Assembly (NCBI GenBank): GCA_018819135.1
Contig: JAHJQK010000196.1
Span: forward strand, 1 to 40,465
Direction: 5' to 3'
DNA length: 40,465 bases
Source of the DNA: Pseudomonadota bacterium
GTDB taxonomy: Bacteria; Desulfobacterota; SM23-61
How positions within the stretch are numbered: position 1 is the first letter of the stretch; every line of letters begins with the position of its first letter. The translations under genes were made by a program, and so were the position numbers. The notes below the pieces were generated by a model that ran no database searches, was not told where the DNA came from, and worked only from the letters and a program-made list of their open reading frames with translations. Below are positions 22,455-31,187 of this stretch, piece after piece.

Positions 22455-22586
22455 ATTTCGTAAAAAAGACGTCACTCCCGCGGAAGCGGAAGTCCAGAAG
22501 GAATGTAACTGTTTTAAAATACTGGATTCCCGTTTTCACGGGAACGACCAAAAAGAGCATTTTCAGACCTTTTACGAAGTCAGCAA
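22455..22586. repeat. MITE-like palindromic element, second copy
   Basis: Between the fusion gene and trpS, GATTTCGTAAAAAAGA on the left pairs with a right end reading TTTTACGAAGTC. Inside, GTCACTCCCGCGGAAGCGGA and AGTCCAG face CTGGATTCCCGTTTTCACGG and GAACGAC in inverted orientation. It is a diverged relative of 11440-11553. The trailing GAAGTCAGC motif is duplicated (about 22577-22600). The rest of 22415-22665 contains no gene; trpS has AGAAAGGAG ahead of it. Confidence 0.65.
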
Positions 22587-22665
22587 GTACGAAGTCAGCA
22601 AGAATGATTACCAGAGGATTTTTGATTCTAAATTTTAACTTAGAAAGGAGATTGACGTTAATAAA

Positions 22666-23655
22666 ATGTCCAAGCAGCGAGTGCTGAGCGGAATGCGGCC
22701 ATCGGGAAAGCTTCACCTGGGCAATTTGGTGGGAGCTTTAGAAAATTGGAAAAATCTCCAGGAAGATTATGATTGTTTTTTCTTTGCGGCGGACTGGCAT
22801 GCCCTGACGACGGAATACAACGGCACAGAGATCATCCAGGAAAGCATCCGGGAAATGATGATCGATTGGCTGAGCGTAGGCCTGTCTCCGGAAAAAAGCG
22901 TTCTTTTCGTGCAGTCACGGATCAAGGAGCATGCGGAACTCCATCTTCTTCTTTCGATGATCACGCCACTTTCCTGGCTGGAGCGCGTCCCCTCCTATAA
23001 AGAGCAACAGCAGGAATTGACCAACCGCGACCTCTCTACGTATGGGTTTTTGGGTTACCCCCTACTCCAGACCGCCGATATCATCATCTACAAAGCCCAT
23101 AAGGTTCCGGTGGGTATTGACCAGGTACCACACGTCGAACTCTCCCGGGAAATTACCCGGCGCTTTAATTTTATTTATGGCCCGGTTTTTCCTCCTCCGG
23201 AACCCCTGCTTACGGAAGTTCCGCGGCTGCTGGGGATCGACGGGCGCAAAATGAGCAAAAGCTATGAAAACGCCATCTACATCGCGGATTCTCCCCAAGA
23301 AATCCGCAACAAAGTAGGACAGATGTTTACCGATCCAAACCGGATCAAACGGAATGACCCCGGTAATCCGGATATCTGCAATGTCTTTGCCTTCCACCAG
23401 GTGTACAGCTCAGCGGCAACCGTCGAACAGGTTCAGGTAGATTGCCGCCGAGCCGCCATAGGCTGCGTGGAGGATAAAAAAATGCTGGCGGAAAACATTG
23501 TGGCCTATCTGTCTCCGATCCACGAAAAACGTCGAGGGTATCTTCAAAATCCCGGTTTGGTGAACGAAGTGCTGGAGAACGGCTGCCAGAGAGCCCGGGC
23601 GGTTGCTTCCCGGACAATGGAAGAGGTCCGCGCGGCCATGAAAATTAATTATTGA
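22666..23655 (+). CDS. trpS: Tryptophanyl-tRNA synthetase
   Basis: Charges tRNA-Trp with tryptophan. A class I synthetase of 329 residues, the standard bacterial length. The HIGH-like signature appears as PSGKLHLGNLVGAL (residues 12-25) and the KMSKS loop as GRKMSKSYENAI. Other family segments include FAADWHALTTEY, GYPLLQTADIIIYKA and VPVGIDQVPHVELSREI. The start has a good site, AGAAAGGAG, about 10 bases upstream. It stands behind the MITE-like element and probably carries its own promoter there. Confidence 0.96.
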   Translation: MSKQRVLSGMRPSGKLHLGNLVGALENWKNLQEDYDCFFFAADWHALTTEYNGTEIIQESIREMMIDWLSVGLSPEKSVLFVQSRIKEHAELHLLLSMITPLSWLERVPSYKEQQQELTNRDLSTYGFLGYPLLQTADIIIYKAHKVPVGIDQVPHVELSREITRRFNFIYGPVFPPPEPLLTEVPRLLGIDGRKMSKSYENAIYIADSPQEIRNKVGQMFTDPNRIKRNDPGNPDICNVFAFHQVYSSAATVEQVQVDCRRAAIGCVEDKKMLAENIVAYLSPIHEKRRGYLQNPGLVNEVLENGCQRARAVASRTMEEVRAAMKINY

Positions 23656-23658
23656 CAA

Positions 23659-23735
23659 AAAAGGTGATTTACCACCGAGGGCAGAACTGATTTTCCGTGT
23701 TCTCTGCGGTTTAAAAAAATCGCTCAATTTAGGTA
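23659..23735 (+). repeat. ACCGAGGGC/CTCTGCGG intergenic repeat, copy 1
   Basis: This stretch reads AAGGTGATTTACCACCGAGG, then TTCTCTGCGGTTTAAAAAAA and TCGCTCAATTTAGGTA. It is matched on the opposite strand by 29958-30044 and, in an enlarged form, at 30965-31174. The TTTAAAAAAATCGCTCAATT end is almost identical between the first two copies. Confidence 0.75.
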
Positions 23736-23747
23736 TTGAGGAAAACA

Positions 23748-24560
23748 ATGGAAACAACTGATGGAGCCAACGAATTCGAACAGCAGGAATTACCCCTGAA
23801 GGTCAAATTGGAAATCTTTGAGGGGCCGCTGGACCTTCTTCTTCATCTGATCAAAAAAAGCGAGATCGATATTTATGACATTCCCATCACGGTCATCATC
23901 CAACAGTACTTAGATTACCTGGAGAGGATGAAAAGCCTGAATTTGGACGTGGCGGGCGAATTTCTGCTGATGGCCGCTACCTTATTGCACATTAAATCCA
24001 AAATGCTCTTACCCCCCTCCGAAGGGGAACAGGACGAAGAGGAGCGAGGAGAACCGGAAGAAGATCCCTGGGCCGAATTAGTCCGGAGGCTGCTGGAATA
24101 CCAGCGTTACAAAGAAGCGGCTTTGGACCTGGCTCAAGGTTCCCTTCTGGACCGCGAGGTATTTGCCCGCAAGTTTTTTGTCGAAAAATTTCTGGAAGGT
24201 TCCGAGGAGGTCCTGGCCGGAGAGGTGACGTTATTCGACCTGCTGGAGGCCATGAAGAAAATCCTGCAAGGAATTCCCCCCGAAGAGTTTCAAGAAATAT
24301 CCCTGGATCAACTGAGTATCAAGGAGAGGATCCACCAGATCATGGAAAACCTCTGGGAAAAAGAGTCCCTGACCTTTGCCGAACTGTTTACCTCCACCAC
24401 CCCCCGCGGGGAGATCATCGTGACTTTTTTGGCCCTGCTGGAGCTTCTCCGCTTGCGTATGATCAAGGTCTTCCAGGCTGAATCTTTCGGAACCATCCGG
24501 ATTTTTGCGCCGATTGGGCGAGAAGACGGCCAGAAAAGAATAGAAGAAAGGATCCTGTAA
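23748..24560 (+). CDS. scpA: Segregation and condensation protein ScpA
   Basis: The kleisin subunit of the SMC-ScpA-ScpB condensin, which bridges SMC heads and helps chromosome segregation. The 270-residue protein has the family start KVKLEIFEGPLDLLLHLIKK and DIYDIPITVIIQQYL. An EFLLMAATLLHIKSKMLLPP motif follows, then an acidic linker (EGEQDEEERGEPEE) and a winged-helix C-terminus (TFAELFTSTTPRGEIIVTFL). I prefer the ATG at 23748, preceded by GAGGAAAACA, over an upstream TTG. It is directly followed by scpB with a 1-base gap. Confidence 0.94.
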   Translation: METTDGANEFEQQELPLKVKLEIFEGPLDLLLHLIKKSEIDIYDIPITVIIQQYLDYLERMKSLNLDVAGEFLLMAATLLHIKSKMLLPPSEGEQDEEERGEPEEDPWAELVRRLLEYQRYKEAALDLAQGSLLDREVFARKFFVEKFLEGSEEVLAGEVTLFDLLEAMKKILQGIPPEEFQEISLDQLSIKERIHQIMENLWEKESLTFAELFTSTTPRGEIIVTFLALLELLRLRMIKVFQAESFGTIRIFAPIGREDGQKRIEERIL

Positions 24561-24561
24561 A

Positions 24562-25230
24562 GTGGACGACACGCAACGAAAAGCTTTGATCGAAGCATTA
24601 ATTTTCATTTCGGAGAACCCGCTCAGCTTGGAACGGATTAAAGAAGTCCTGGGCGAAGTTCCCAAAAAGGACCTCCAACGTTTGCTATCCGCATTGATGG
24701 AAGAATATACCCGCACCGCGCGTGGCTTTACCCTGGTAGAAGTTGCCGAGGGGTTTCAATTTCGAACCCGTCCCGAATACGCCGAATGGATTAAAAAATT
24801 GAAGAAGACCAAACCGCTGGCCCTCAGCCAGCCGGCTCTGGAAACCTTGGCCATCATCGCCTACAAACAACCCGTGGTGCGCGGGGAGGTGGAAAAGATC
24901 CGGGGAGTGGATTCCGGGGGAGTCTTACGCACCCTCCTCGAAAAAAAATTGATCAGGATCCTGGGGAAGAAAGACGTGCCGGGCAAACCGCTGGTTTACG
25001 GAACCTCCAAACAATTTCTGGAGATGTTCGGTTTGAAAGATCTATCCAGCCTTCCCACCCTTAAGGACATGGAAGGATTAGGTCCCCCTCCGGCAGAGGA
25101 TCTTTTACCCTTCGCCGATCCAACCGTTAAAGGGGAAGAGGACATTGACCACGGGAAAACCGAAATTTTGCCAGGCCAAGAGGCAGGAGACAATGAGCCC
25201 CCTGCAGAGATTGTCAAAGATCCTTTCTGA
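24562..25230 (+). CDS. scpB: Segregation and condensation protein ScpB
   Basis: The KITE subunit of the bacterial condensin, which binds ScpA. It has 222 residues with two winged-helix domains. The first includes ALIEALIFISENPLSLERI and the second ALETLAIIAYKQPVVRGEVE and IRGVDSGGVLRTLLEKKLI, a strongly conserved family motif. A C-terminal acidic, proline-rich tail follows. The start is GTG at 24562, behind AAGGATC. Its last 38 bases overlap the rluB start region, suggesting coupling. Confidence 0.93.
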   Translation: MDDTQRKALIEALIFISENPLSLERIKEVLGEVPKKDLQRLLSALMEEYTRTARGFTLVEVAEGFQFRTRPEYAEWIKKLKKTKPLALSQPALETLAIIAYKQPVVRGEVEKIRGVDSGGVLRTLLEKKLIRILGKKDVPGKPLVYGTSKQFLEMFGLKDLSSLPTLKDMEGLGPPPAEDLLPFADPTVKGEEDIDHGKTEILPGQEAGDNEPPAEIVKDPF

Positions 25231-25990
25231 AACCGGGGCGGCTTCCCGGCGTCAAGCCGAGAGTCTGATCCGGGAAGGGCGAGTCACCGTCAATGGACGC
25301 GTCGCCCAGATTGGGGATAAAGCTGATCCTGTTCAGCACCATATCAAAGTCGATGGCCGACGAGTTGTTCCTTCCTCCGGAAAATATTATTTGCTTTTAA
25401 ACAAGCCCAAGGGCACGGTGACTACGGCCGAAGACCCGCAAGGAAGGACAACGGTTTTAGACCTGATAAAGGCTCCGCCAACTCGACTGTTCCCCGTGGG
25501 TCGCCTGGATTATGATGCCGAGGGTTTTCTCCTTTTGACCAATGATGGGGAACTGGCCCATCGCTTGACTCACCCTTCTTTTCGTACCCCCCGCACCTAC
25601 CAGGTGAAAATTAAAGGCCAGCCCGGTCCCGCAGAGATCGGGAGTTTAAGCCGAGGAATTTTTTTGGAGGACGGGCGCACCGCTCCCTGCCGCATCAAGG
25701 TCCTGAGAGGAACCGAGGACAACCTATGGTTGGAAATGGTTTTGTACGAAGGAAGAAATCGGCAAGTGAAAAGAATGTGGCAAAAGCTCGGCTACCCCGT
25801 TTTGAAGCTGAAGCGGGTTGCCTTTGCCGGTCTGTCCATGGGTAGGCTTCGGCCCGGTGAATACCGCAACCTTCGGCCCGGAGAAGTACAGAAACTCAAA
25901 GAACTCGTGGCTAAAAAATTGCCGGGGGAACCGCCAGGCGAACGTTCAGGCACCAGGAATCCTGGAAACAGAAAGGAGGTGGGTTCATGA
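25193..25990 (+). CDS. rluB: Ribosomal large subunit pseudouridine synthase B-type
   Basis: Isomerises uridine to pseudouridine in 23S rRNA (helix 90 region in E. coli). The 265-residue protein has an N-terminal S4 RNA-binding domain (LQRLSKILSETGAASRRQAE) and the RsuA/RluB catalytic domain. In that domain GRLDYDAEGFLLLTNDG contains the catalytic aspartate and RNRQVKRMWQKLGYPVLKL follows. RsuA, RluE and RluF are close relatives, but the S4 domain and scpB neighbourhood are typical of RluB. I chose the ATG at 25193 after CAGGAGA. The stop overlaps the next gene as ATGA. Confidence 0.92.
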   Translation: MSPLQRLSKILSETGAASRRQAESLIREGRVTVNGRVAQIGDKADPVQHHIKVDGRRVVPSSGKYYLLLNKPKGTVTTAEDPQGRTTVLDLIKAPPTRLFPVGRLDYDAEGFLLLTNDGELAHRLTHPSFRTPRTYQVKIKGQPGPAEIGSLSRGIFLEDGRTAPCRIKVLRGTEDNLWLEMVLYEGRNRQVKRMWQKLGYPVLKLKRVAFAGLSMGRLRPGEYRNLRPGEVQKLKELVAKKLPGEPPGERSGTRNPGNRKEVGS

Positions 25991-26508
25991 AATTTTCCCA
26001 AAAAGGGGACCGGGGGTTTACCAGCCTGCTGGGGGGCCAGAGGATTCCCAAATCCGGACCAAGGCCCGAAGCTTATGGCACCCTCGATGAGGCCAGTTCC
26101 GCCTTGGGAATCGCCCGGGCGGCGGCAACCGAATTGAAGACCAAAGAAATCATCTTGGGACTCCAGAAAGATCTCCTCATTCTTGGTGCGGAGCTGGCCA
26201 CTGTTGCGGAGGATATGAAAAAGTATTCCTACCAAATTACTACGGAGCACGTCGCCCGTTTAGAACGTTTAATCGAAGATTTGCAAGTGGAAGTCAAACT
26301 AAAAAAAGAGTTTATCTTACCCGGTGAAACGGTGGCTGCCGCAGCCATCGATCTGGCTCGCGCCATCGTTCGCCGGGCCGAACGCAAAGCCGTGCGTTTA
26401 TTCCAGGAGAAAGTGATCGACAATGTTGAGGTACTGCGGTTCCTCAACCGCCTCGCCGACTTGCTTTTCACCCTGGCCCGATATGAGGAAAATCAGAAGA
26501 AAACGTGA
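25987..26508 (+). CDS. PduO-type cob(I)alamin adenosyltransferase
   Basis: Transfers the adenosyl group of ATP to cobalamin, giving coenzyme B12. The 173-residue protein has the PduO family order: an N-terminal ATP-binding stretch KGDRGFTSLLGGQRI, YGTLDEASSALGIARA, then ILPGETVAAAAIDLARAIVR and RAERKAV, and the C-terminal LNRLADLLFTLARYEE. It is shorter than the fused PduO enzymes and matches the stand-alone type. It overlaps rluB (ATGA) and tilS (4 bases), an unexpected place for a B12 enzyme between two RNA-modification genes. It is embedded in the operon, so its synthesis is tied to growth-related genes. Confidence 0.85.
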   Translation: MKFSQKGDRGFTSLLGGQRIPKSGPRPEAYGTLDEASSALGIARAAATELKTKEIILGLQKDLLILGAELATVAEDMKKYSYQITTEHVARLERLIEDLQVEVKLKKEFILPGETVAAAAIDLARAIVRRAERKAVRLFQEKVIDNVEVLRFLNRLADLLFTLARYEENQKKT

Positions 26509-27887
26509 ACCCCTTTGTCCGACGGGCTAAAAAAACGATCCAAAAATACGTCATGCTCCAGCCTGGAGAACGAGTCGTGGTAGGTGTTTCCGGGGGCGCG
26601 GATTCCATGGCCCTCCTCCACGTACTTTGGGAATTGCGGCGGGATTTTCGTCTCTCCTTAGTCGTTGCCCACCTGGACCATGGGCTCCGTTTGGAGGGAC
26701 AAGCTGAAAGATCCTTTGTCCGTAAGGCTTCGGTGCAACTGGGGATTCCTTTTATCAGCCGCAAGGTGGATGTACGGGAAAAACAAAAGGAACAACGCCT
26801 GACCCTGCAAGAGGCGGCGCGGGAAGTACGATATTCATTCCTTCTGGAAGCAGCCAAAATTCACCAGGCCACGAAGATTGCCCTCGGGCACACGGCTGAC
26901 GACCAGGCCGAGTCGATCATTATGCGACTCCTTCGGGGTTCCGGGACCCGCGGACTTGGGGGAATCCCTCCCGTGCGCGGCGAAGTTTTCATCCGGCCTC
27001 TCATTGAATCCTGGCGGGAAGAGGTAGAACGCTTTCTTAAGGAAAGGAAGGTAGCTTTTTTAACCGATCCTTCCAATCGTTCCCTTCATTTCCTGCGCAA
27101 CCGGATCCGGCATGAACTCCTCCCCATCCTCCAGCAGTATAACCCCCGGTTGCGCCAGATGCTGGTGCAAATGGCCGAAATCTTCCGGGCGGAAGAGGAT
27201 TTCTGGCAGAATCTCCTTAAGGAAAAGTTTCCTGCATTGGTGAGGAGTCAGAAGAAGATTTCGGTCACTCTGGATATCCCTTCCCTGATTGCCCAGCCGC
27301 TACCCCTCCGCCTTAGATCTTTGCGGTATGCCACAAAAAAAATTTTGGGGCATTTGCGCCGGGTAGGACTTAGCCACATTTTGGCCATTAATCATCTTCT
27401 GGACAGTCCGGAACCCAATAAGAGCCTCCAGCTTCCTCAAGGGCTTTGCCTGACCAAAGCCTATCAGGCCCTGACCTTTGCGCAATCCAGGGAAGAGATT
27501 CTTCCCTTTGCAGTTTCAGTTGCGGGACCGGGTTGTTGGGAAATCCCGGAGATAGGCCGGGAAATGAGGTTCGAGATATTAACCTCCCATCCCCGAGTTA
27601 GGCCGAAAAGCTCTTCCTGGGTGGCCTTGCTGGATTTCGATAAAGTGGCTTTCCCTCTGACCATCCGTTCTTTTCGGCCTGGGGACCGCTTGCAGCCTCT
27701 GGGTATGGAAGGGGAGAAAAAAGTAAAAGACCTGTTCATCGATTGTAAGATCCCGGCAACCCAGCGCAAAAAAATCCCCTTACTTTTCAAAAACGGTCAA
27801 CTTCTCTGGATTGCGGGCTTACGCCTCGACCAACGGGTTCGCCTGCAGCCGGAAACCCAAAAAGTCCTGAGGGTAGAACTTATTTAA
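26505..27887 (+). CDS. tilS: tRNA(Ile)-lysidine synthetase
   Basis: Attaches lysine to C34 of tRNA-Ile(CAU), changing its reading from AUG to AUA. The 460-residue enzyme has the N-type PP-loop SGGADSMA (29-36), AHLDHGLR, ALGHTADDQAESIIMRLLRG, and a C-terminal tRNA-binding domain with PLTIRSFRPGDRLQPLGMEG and KVKDLFIDCKIP. The start is GTG at 26505, in a 4-base overlap with the adenosyltransferase gene. This is the last gene of the scpA-tilS unit. ftsH follows after 129 bases with its own promoter candidate, a common tilS-ftsH order. Confidence 0.94.
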   Translation: MNPFVRRAKKTIQKYVMLQPGERVVVGVSGGADSMALLHVLWELRRDFRLSLVVAHLDHGLRLEGQAERSFVRKASVQLGIPFISRKVDVREKQKEQRLTLQEAAREVRYSFLLEAAKIHQATKIALGHTADDQAESIIMRLLRGSGTRGLGGIPPVRGEVFIRPLIESWREEVERFLKERKVAFLTDPSNRSLHFLRNRIRHELLPILQQYNPRLRQMLVQMAEIFRAEEDFWQNLLKEKFPALVRSQKKISVTLDIPSLIAQPLPLRLRSLRYATKKILGHLRRVGLSHILAINHLLDSPEPNKSLQLPQGLCLTKAYQALTFAQSREEILPFAVSVAGPGCWEIPEIGREMRFEILTSHPRVRPKSSSWVALLDFDKVAFPLTIRSFRPGDRLQPLGMEGEKKVKDLFIDCKIPATQRKKIPLLFKNGQLLWIAGLRLDQRVRLQPETQKVLRVELI

Positions 27888-27925
27888 TCTCCATTTTAAT
27901 CTCCATCCGCCGATTGCTTTTTTCA

Positions 27926-27954
27926 TTGTGGCAAGCTTTAATTTGTGCTATAAA
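27926..27954 (+). promoter_or_regulatory. Candidate promoter of ftsH
   Basis: TTGTGG (27926-27931), a 17-base spacer and TATAAA (27949-27954) make a good sigma70-type promoter. The ftsH ATG follows 62 bases after the -10. No sigma32-like CCCCAT -10 is apparent. Confidence 0.45.
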
Positions 27955-28016
27955 TAACCAGAGATTATTTGAATATTCGTTTTAATCCACCTAAGGAACT
28001 GCGTAGGAAGAATTTT

Positions 28017-29873
28017 ATGGGGGAAAAATATTTGAGTCCCTTTTATAAAAACTTAGCTCTTTGGTTGGTCATCAGTTTGATGATGATTCTCCTCTTTAAT
28101 CTTTTCAACCAACCGCGCACCTCCCAAGAAAAAGTAATTTTCAGCGAATTTTTAGTCGCTTTAGAACGGGGAGAAGTAAAAGAGGTTACCGTTCAGGGAC
28201 ATAACCTCTACGGCCGTTATGCCAACCGGAAAGAATTCAAGACCTATGCGCCCAATTATCCTGACCTGATCAAAGCCCTGAGGGAAAAAGGGGTAAAAAT
28301 CTCGGCCAAGCCTGAAGACGATTCCCCCTGGTATATGACCCTGCTGGTCTCCTGGTTTCCGATGTTGCTTCTGATCGGCTTTTGGATTTTTTTCATGCGC
28401 CAGATGCAAGCTGGCGGCACCAAAGCCATGTCCTTTGGCAAAGCCAAGGCCAAACTGCTCACGGAAAAACAACAAAAGATGACTTTTGTTGATGTAGCCG
28501 GCATTGAAGAATCGAAGGAAGAACTCCATGAAATCATTGATTTTCTCCGCGATCCCAAAAAATTTACCAAATTGGGGGGACGGATTCCCAAGGGGGTTCT
28601 GTTGGTAGGGGCCCCCGGAACCGGTAAGACGCTTTTAGCCCGGGCCATCGCAGGGGAAGCCAACGTTCCCTTCTTTTCCATCAGCGGTTCGGATTTTGTG
28701 GAAATGTTCGTGGGCGTGGGCGCCTCCAGGGTCCGGGATCTTTTTATTCAGGGGAAAAAGCATGCTCCTTGTATTATCTTCATCGATGAAATTGACGCGG
28801 TGGGCCGCCATCGGGGAGCTGGACTCGGGGGAGGGCACGACGAGCGCGAGCAGACTCTCAACCAACTATTGGTGGAAATGGATGGATTTGAATCCAACGA
28901 GGGAGTGATTATTGTAGCCGCTACCAACCGACCTGATGTTTTAGACCCCGCCCTCCTGCGCCCAGGGAGGTTTGACCGGCAAGTCGTGGTTCCCCGGCCC
29001 GACGTCAAAGGACGGGAGGAAATTTTAAGGGTCCATACGCGCAAAACTCCCTTAGATGAGAATGTAAACCTTTCCGTGCTTTCCAGAGGCACTCCAGGCT
29101 TCACGGGGGCGGACCTGGAAAATCTGGTCAACGAGGCAGCCCTTTTGGCTGCGCGCCGGGGCAAAACCAAATTGGAAATGGATGATTTCGAAGCTTCCAA
29201 AGATAAGGTTCTGATGGGGGTGGAACGCCGGACAATGATTATCAGCGAAGAGGAAAAACGCCTTACCGCTTACCATGAGGCGGGCCACACTCTGGTAGCC
29301 AAATTTCTCCCCGGTGCTGACCCCATTCACAAAGTAACCATTATTCCCCGGGGTCGGGCCTTAGGAATAACCCAGCAACTACCCGCGGAAGACAAACATA
29401 CCCTTTCCAAAGAATATATTATTAACAAGATTGCCATTTTTTTGGGGGGGCGGGCTGCGGAGGAACTGATCTTGAATACCCAGACCACTGGAGCTGGGAA
29501 TGACCTGGAAATGGCCACGGAGTGGGCCCGAAAAATGGTCTGCGACTATGGAATGAGCGATAAAATAGGGCCTCTTACTTTCGGTAAAAAAGAGGAACAT
29601 ATTTTTCTCGGGCGGGAAATTGCTCAACACAAAGATTACAGCGAAAAGACCGCTGTAGATATCGACACCGAAATCAAGCGGATCGTTTTAGAAAATTATG
29701 ACCGGGCCAAGGATATAATTCTCCAGCATATGGAAAAGATTCATCACTTGTCGTCAGTTCTGCTGGAAAAAGAAGTCCTTGCCGGGGAAGAAATTGACCA
29801 GGTATTGGGATTAAAAACGTCCATTCCCGCATCTCCCCCCAAGGAATTGGTTCAAGAGGGGAGACTTCTTTAA
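28017..29873 (+). CDS. ftsH: ATP-dependent zinc metalloprotease FtsH
   Basis: A membrane-bound AAA protease that degrades misfolded membrane proteins and regulatory proteins. The 618-residue protein has two N-terminal membrane segments ([17 protein letters not shown] and [14 protein letters not shown]) flanking a short periplasmic domain. The AAA domain has Walker A GAPGTGKT (198-205), [15 protein letters not shown], the pore motif [15 protein letters not shown] and the second region of homology [20 protein letters not shown]. The zinc protease motif is HEAGH (420-424). An upstream TTG at 27969 would add 16 residues, but the ATG at 28017 has AGGAAGA before it. It is followed by a terminator-like hairpin. 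Confidence 0.96.
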   Translation: MGEKYLSPFYKNLALWLVISLMMILLFNLFNQPRTSQEKVIFSEFLVALERGEVKEVTVQGHNLYGRYANRKEFKTYAPNYPDLIKALREKGVKISAKPEDDSPWYMTLLVSWFPMLLLIGFWIFFMRQMQAGGTKAMSFGKAKAKLLTEKQQKMTFVDVAGIEESKEELHEIIDFLRDPKKFTKLGGRIPKGVLLVGAPGTGKTLLARAIAGEANVPFFSISGSDFVEMFVGVGASRVRDLFIQGKKHAPCIIFIDEIDAVGRHRGAGLGGGHDEREQTLNQLLVEMDGFESNEGVIIVAATNRPDVLDPALLRPGRFDRQVVVPRPDVKGREEILRVHTRKTPLDENVNLSVLSRGTPGFTGADLENLVNEAALLAARRGKTKLEMDDFEASKDKVLMGVERRTMIISEEEKRLTAYHEAGHTLVAKFLPGADPIHKVTIIPRGRALGITQQLPAEDKHTLSKEYIINKIAIFLGGRAAEELILNTQTTGAGNDLEMATEWARKMVCDYGMSDKIGPLTFGKKEEHIFLGREIAQHKDYSEKTAVDIDTEIKRIVLENYDRAKDIILQHMEKIHHLSSVLLEKEVLAGEEIDQVLGLKTSIPASPPKELVQEGRLL

Positions 29874-29887
29874 TAGAAGGGCAAAAG

Positions 29888-29950
29888 ATTAAGGGCCAAG
29901 GGTTGTGTTCTTTCTCTGCCCTGGTCTCTTGACCTTTGGCCCTTATTTTT
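29888..29950 (+). terminator. Rho-independent terminator after ftsH
   Basis: AAGGGCCAAGGGT (about 29890) pairs with ACCTTTGGCCCTT (about 29931-29943) in a 13-bp stem with one G-U pair. The loop is about 28 bases and a T-rich tail ATTTTTTACTTTTT follows. It would end ftsH transcription, leaving folP to its own start. Confidence 0.6.
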
Positions 29951-29957
29951 TACTTTT

Positions 29958-30044
29958 TACCCAAATTGAGCGATTTTTTTAAACCACAGAGATCACAGAG
30001 AATAATTTTTCCTCTGTGCCCTCTGTGGTGAATCCCCCTTTTTT
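29958..30044 (-). repeat. ACCGAGGGC/CTCTGCGG intergenic repeat, copy 2 (inverted)
   Basis: Read on the minus strand it runs GATTCACCACAGAGGGCACA, GAGGAAAAATTATTCTCTGT and TGGTTTAAAAAAATCGCTCA before ATTTGGGTA. The last part matches 23711-23735 almost base for base. It fills most of the ftsH-folP gap. Confidence 0.75.
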
Positions 30045-30070
30045 AAGGTTTTATGTAGTCGTCGCCGAGA

Positions 30071-30940
30071 ATGAACCACCTTTCTCTCCGTTTTCGCAAA
30101 AAAAACTATGACCTCTCCCAGCGCACGCTCATCATGGGCGCGTTGAATGTTACCCCGGATTCTTTCTCCGATGGAGGTGTCTTTTTCGATCGGGAAAAGG
30201 CCATAGAACAGGGGTTGCGGTTGGCACAGGGGGGAGCCGACATCCTGGACATTGGCGGGGAATCGACCCGACCAGGGACGAAACCGTTAGAGGAAGAGGA
30301 AGAAATCCGGCGGGTCATTCCGCTCATCCAAACCTTGAATCAGAAGATTGACATTCCGATCTCCGTGGATACGCGGAAGGCGCGCGTAGCGGAAAAAGCC
30401 TTGGAAACAGGGGCGGAAATGATCAACGACATCAGCGCCTTGAGATTCGATGAAGGCATGGCCGAAGTGGTGGCGAGATGGAAGGTTCCACTGGTTCTTA
30501 TGCACATGCGGGGCAATCCGGAAACCATGCAACTTGATCCCCATTATGATGATCTAATAGGAGAGATCCTGAGTTTCTTCAGGGAGCGAACGGCTTTCGC
30601 CGAATCCCGAGGAATTCTTGCGGACCAAATTATTTTAGACCCGGGGATTGGGTTCGGAAAGTCGCTGGAAGAACAGCATAACCTGATCCTTTTAAAATAT
30701 CTCCAAAATTTTAAGGTTCTGGAAAAACCTTTGCTCATCGGAACTTCCCGAAAAGCTTTCATCGGTAAAATACTGGGACTTCCCCCCCAGGAAAGAGAAG
30801 AGGGGACGATGGCTACGGTGGCCGTGGCCATTCTCAACGGAGTGAACATCGTGAGGGTACACGAAGTGGAAAGAATGCGCAGGGTTGTACAGGTTATCGA
30901 CGCGGTGCTACGCTGCACCATTCGAACCCCACTTTCTTGA
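30071..30940 (+). CDS. folP: Dihydropteroate synthase
   Basis: Joins p-aminobenzoate to the pterin pyrophosphate in folate synthesis. The 289-residue TIM-barrel protein has MGALNVTPDSFSDGG (about 22-36), GADILDIGGESTRPG, ISVDTRKARVAE, DPGIGFGKSLEEQHNLILL and LLIGTSRKAFIG, covering the pterin and pABA loops. The ATG at 30071 has only a weak site (GCCGAGA). In related organisms cdaA and a YbbR-domain gene usually follow; here 247 bases of repeat DNA lead straight to glmM. Confidence 0.95.
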   Translation: MNHLSLRFRKKNYDLSQRTLIMGALNVTPDSFSDGGVFFDREKAIEQGLRLAQGGADILDIGGESTRPGTKPLEEEEEIRRVIPLIQTLNQKIDIPISVDTRKARVAEKALETGAEMINDISALRFDEGMAEVVARWKVPLVLMHMRGNPETMQLDPHYDDLIGEILSFFRERTAFAESRGILADQIILDPGIGFGKSLEEQHNLILLKYLQNFKVLEKPLLIGTSRKAFIGKILGLPPQEREEGTMATVAVAILNGVNIVRVHEVERMRRVVQVIDAVLRCTIRTPLS

Positions 30941-30964
30941 ATGGTCTTTAAAAGATTTTACCCC

Positions 30965-31174
30965 AAAAAGGCGATTCACCACCGAGGGCACAGAGGAAAG
31001 TTAAGATAAATCAAGAAAATAAACTCCTTATCGCTGTTTTACTCTGTGCACTCATTAAGTGAAATCAATACAATATCTTAGCTTACGAATTTACTTCAAG
31101 AGGACACAGAGAAAGGATTGAGCTTATTTTGTTTTTTAACTATGAAATTATTCTCTGTGTTCCCTGTGGTTTAA
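30965..31174 (+). repeat. ACCGAGGGC/CTCTGTGG intergenic repeat, copy 3 with internal insertion
   Basis: The left end AAGGCGATTCACCACCGAGG and GCACAGAGGAAAG, and the right end TGAAATTATTCTCTGTGTTC and CCTGTGGTTTAAGG, match copies 1 and 2. They are separated by about 130 extra bases that contain a further CTCTGTGCAC and GAGGACACAGAGAAAGG pair, as if two units had nested. It occupies nearly the whole folP-glmM gap, and no gene is visible in it. Confidence 0.65.
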
Positions 31175-31187
31175 GGAGAAAGGAAAT

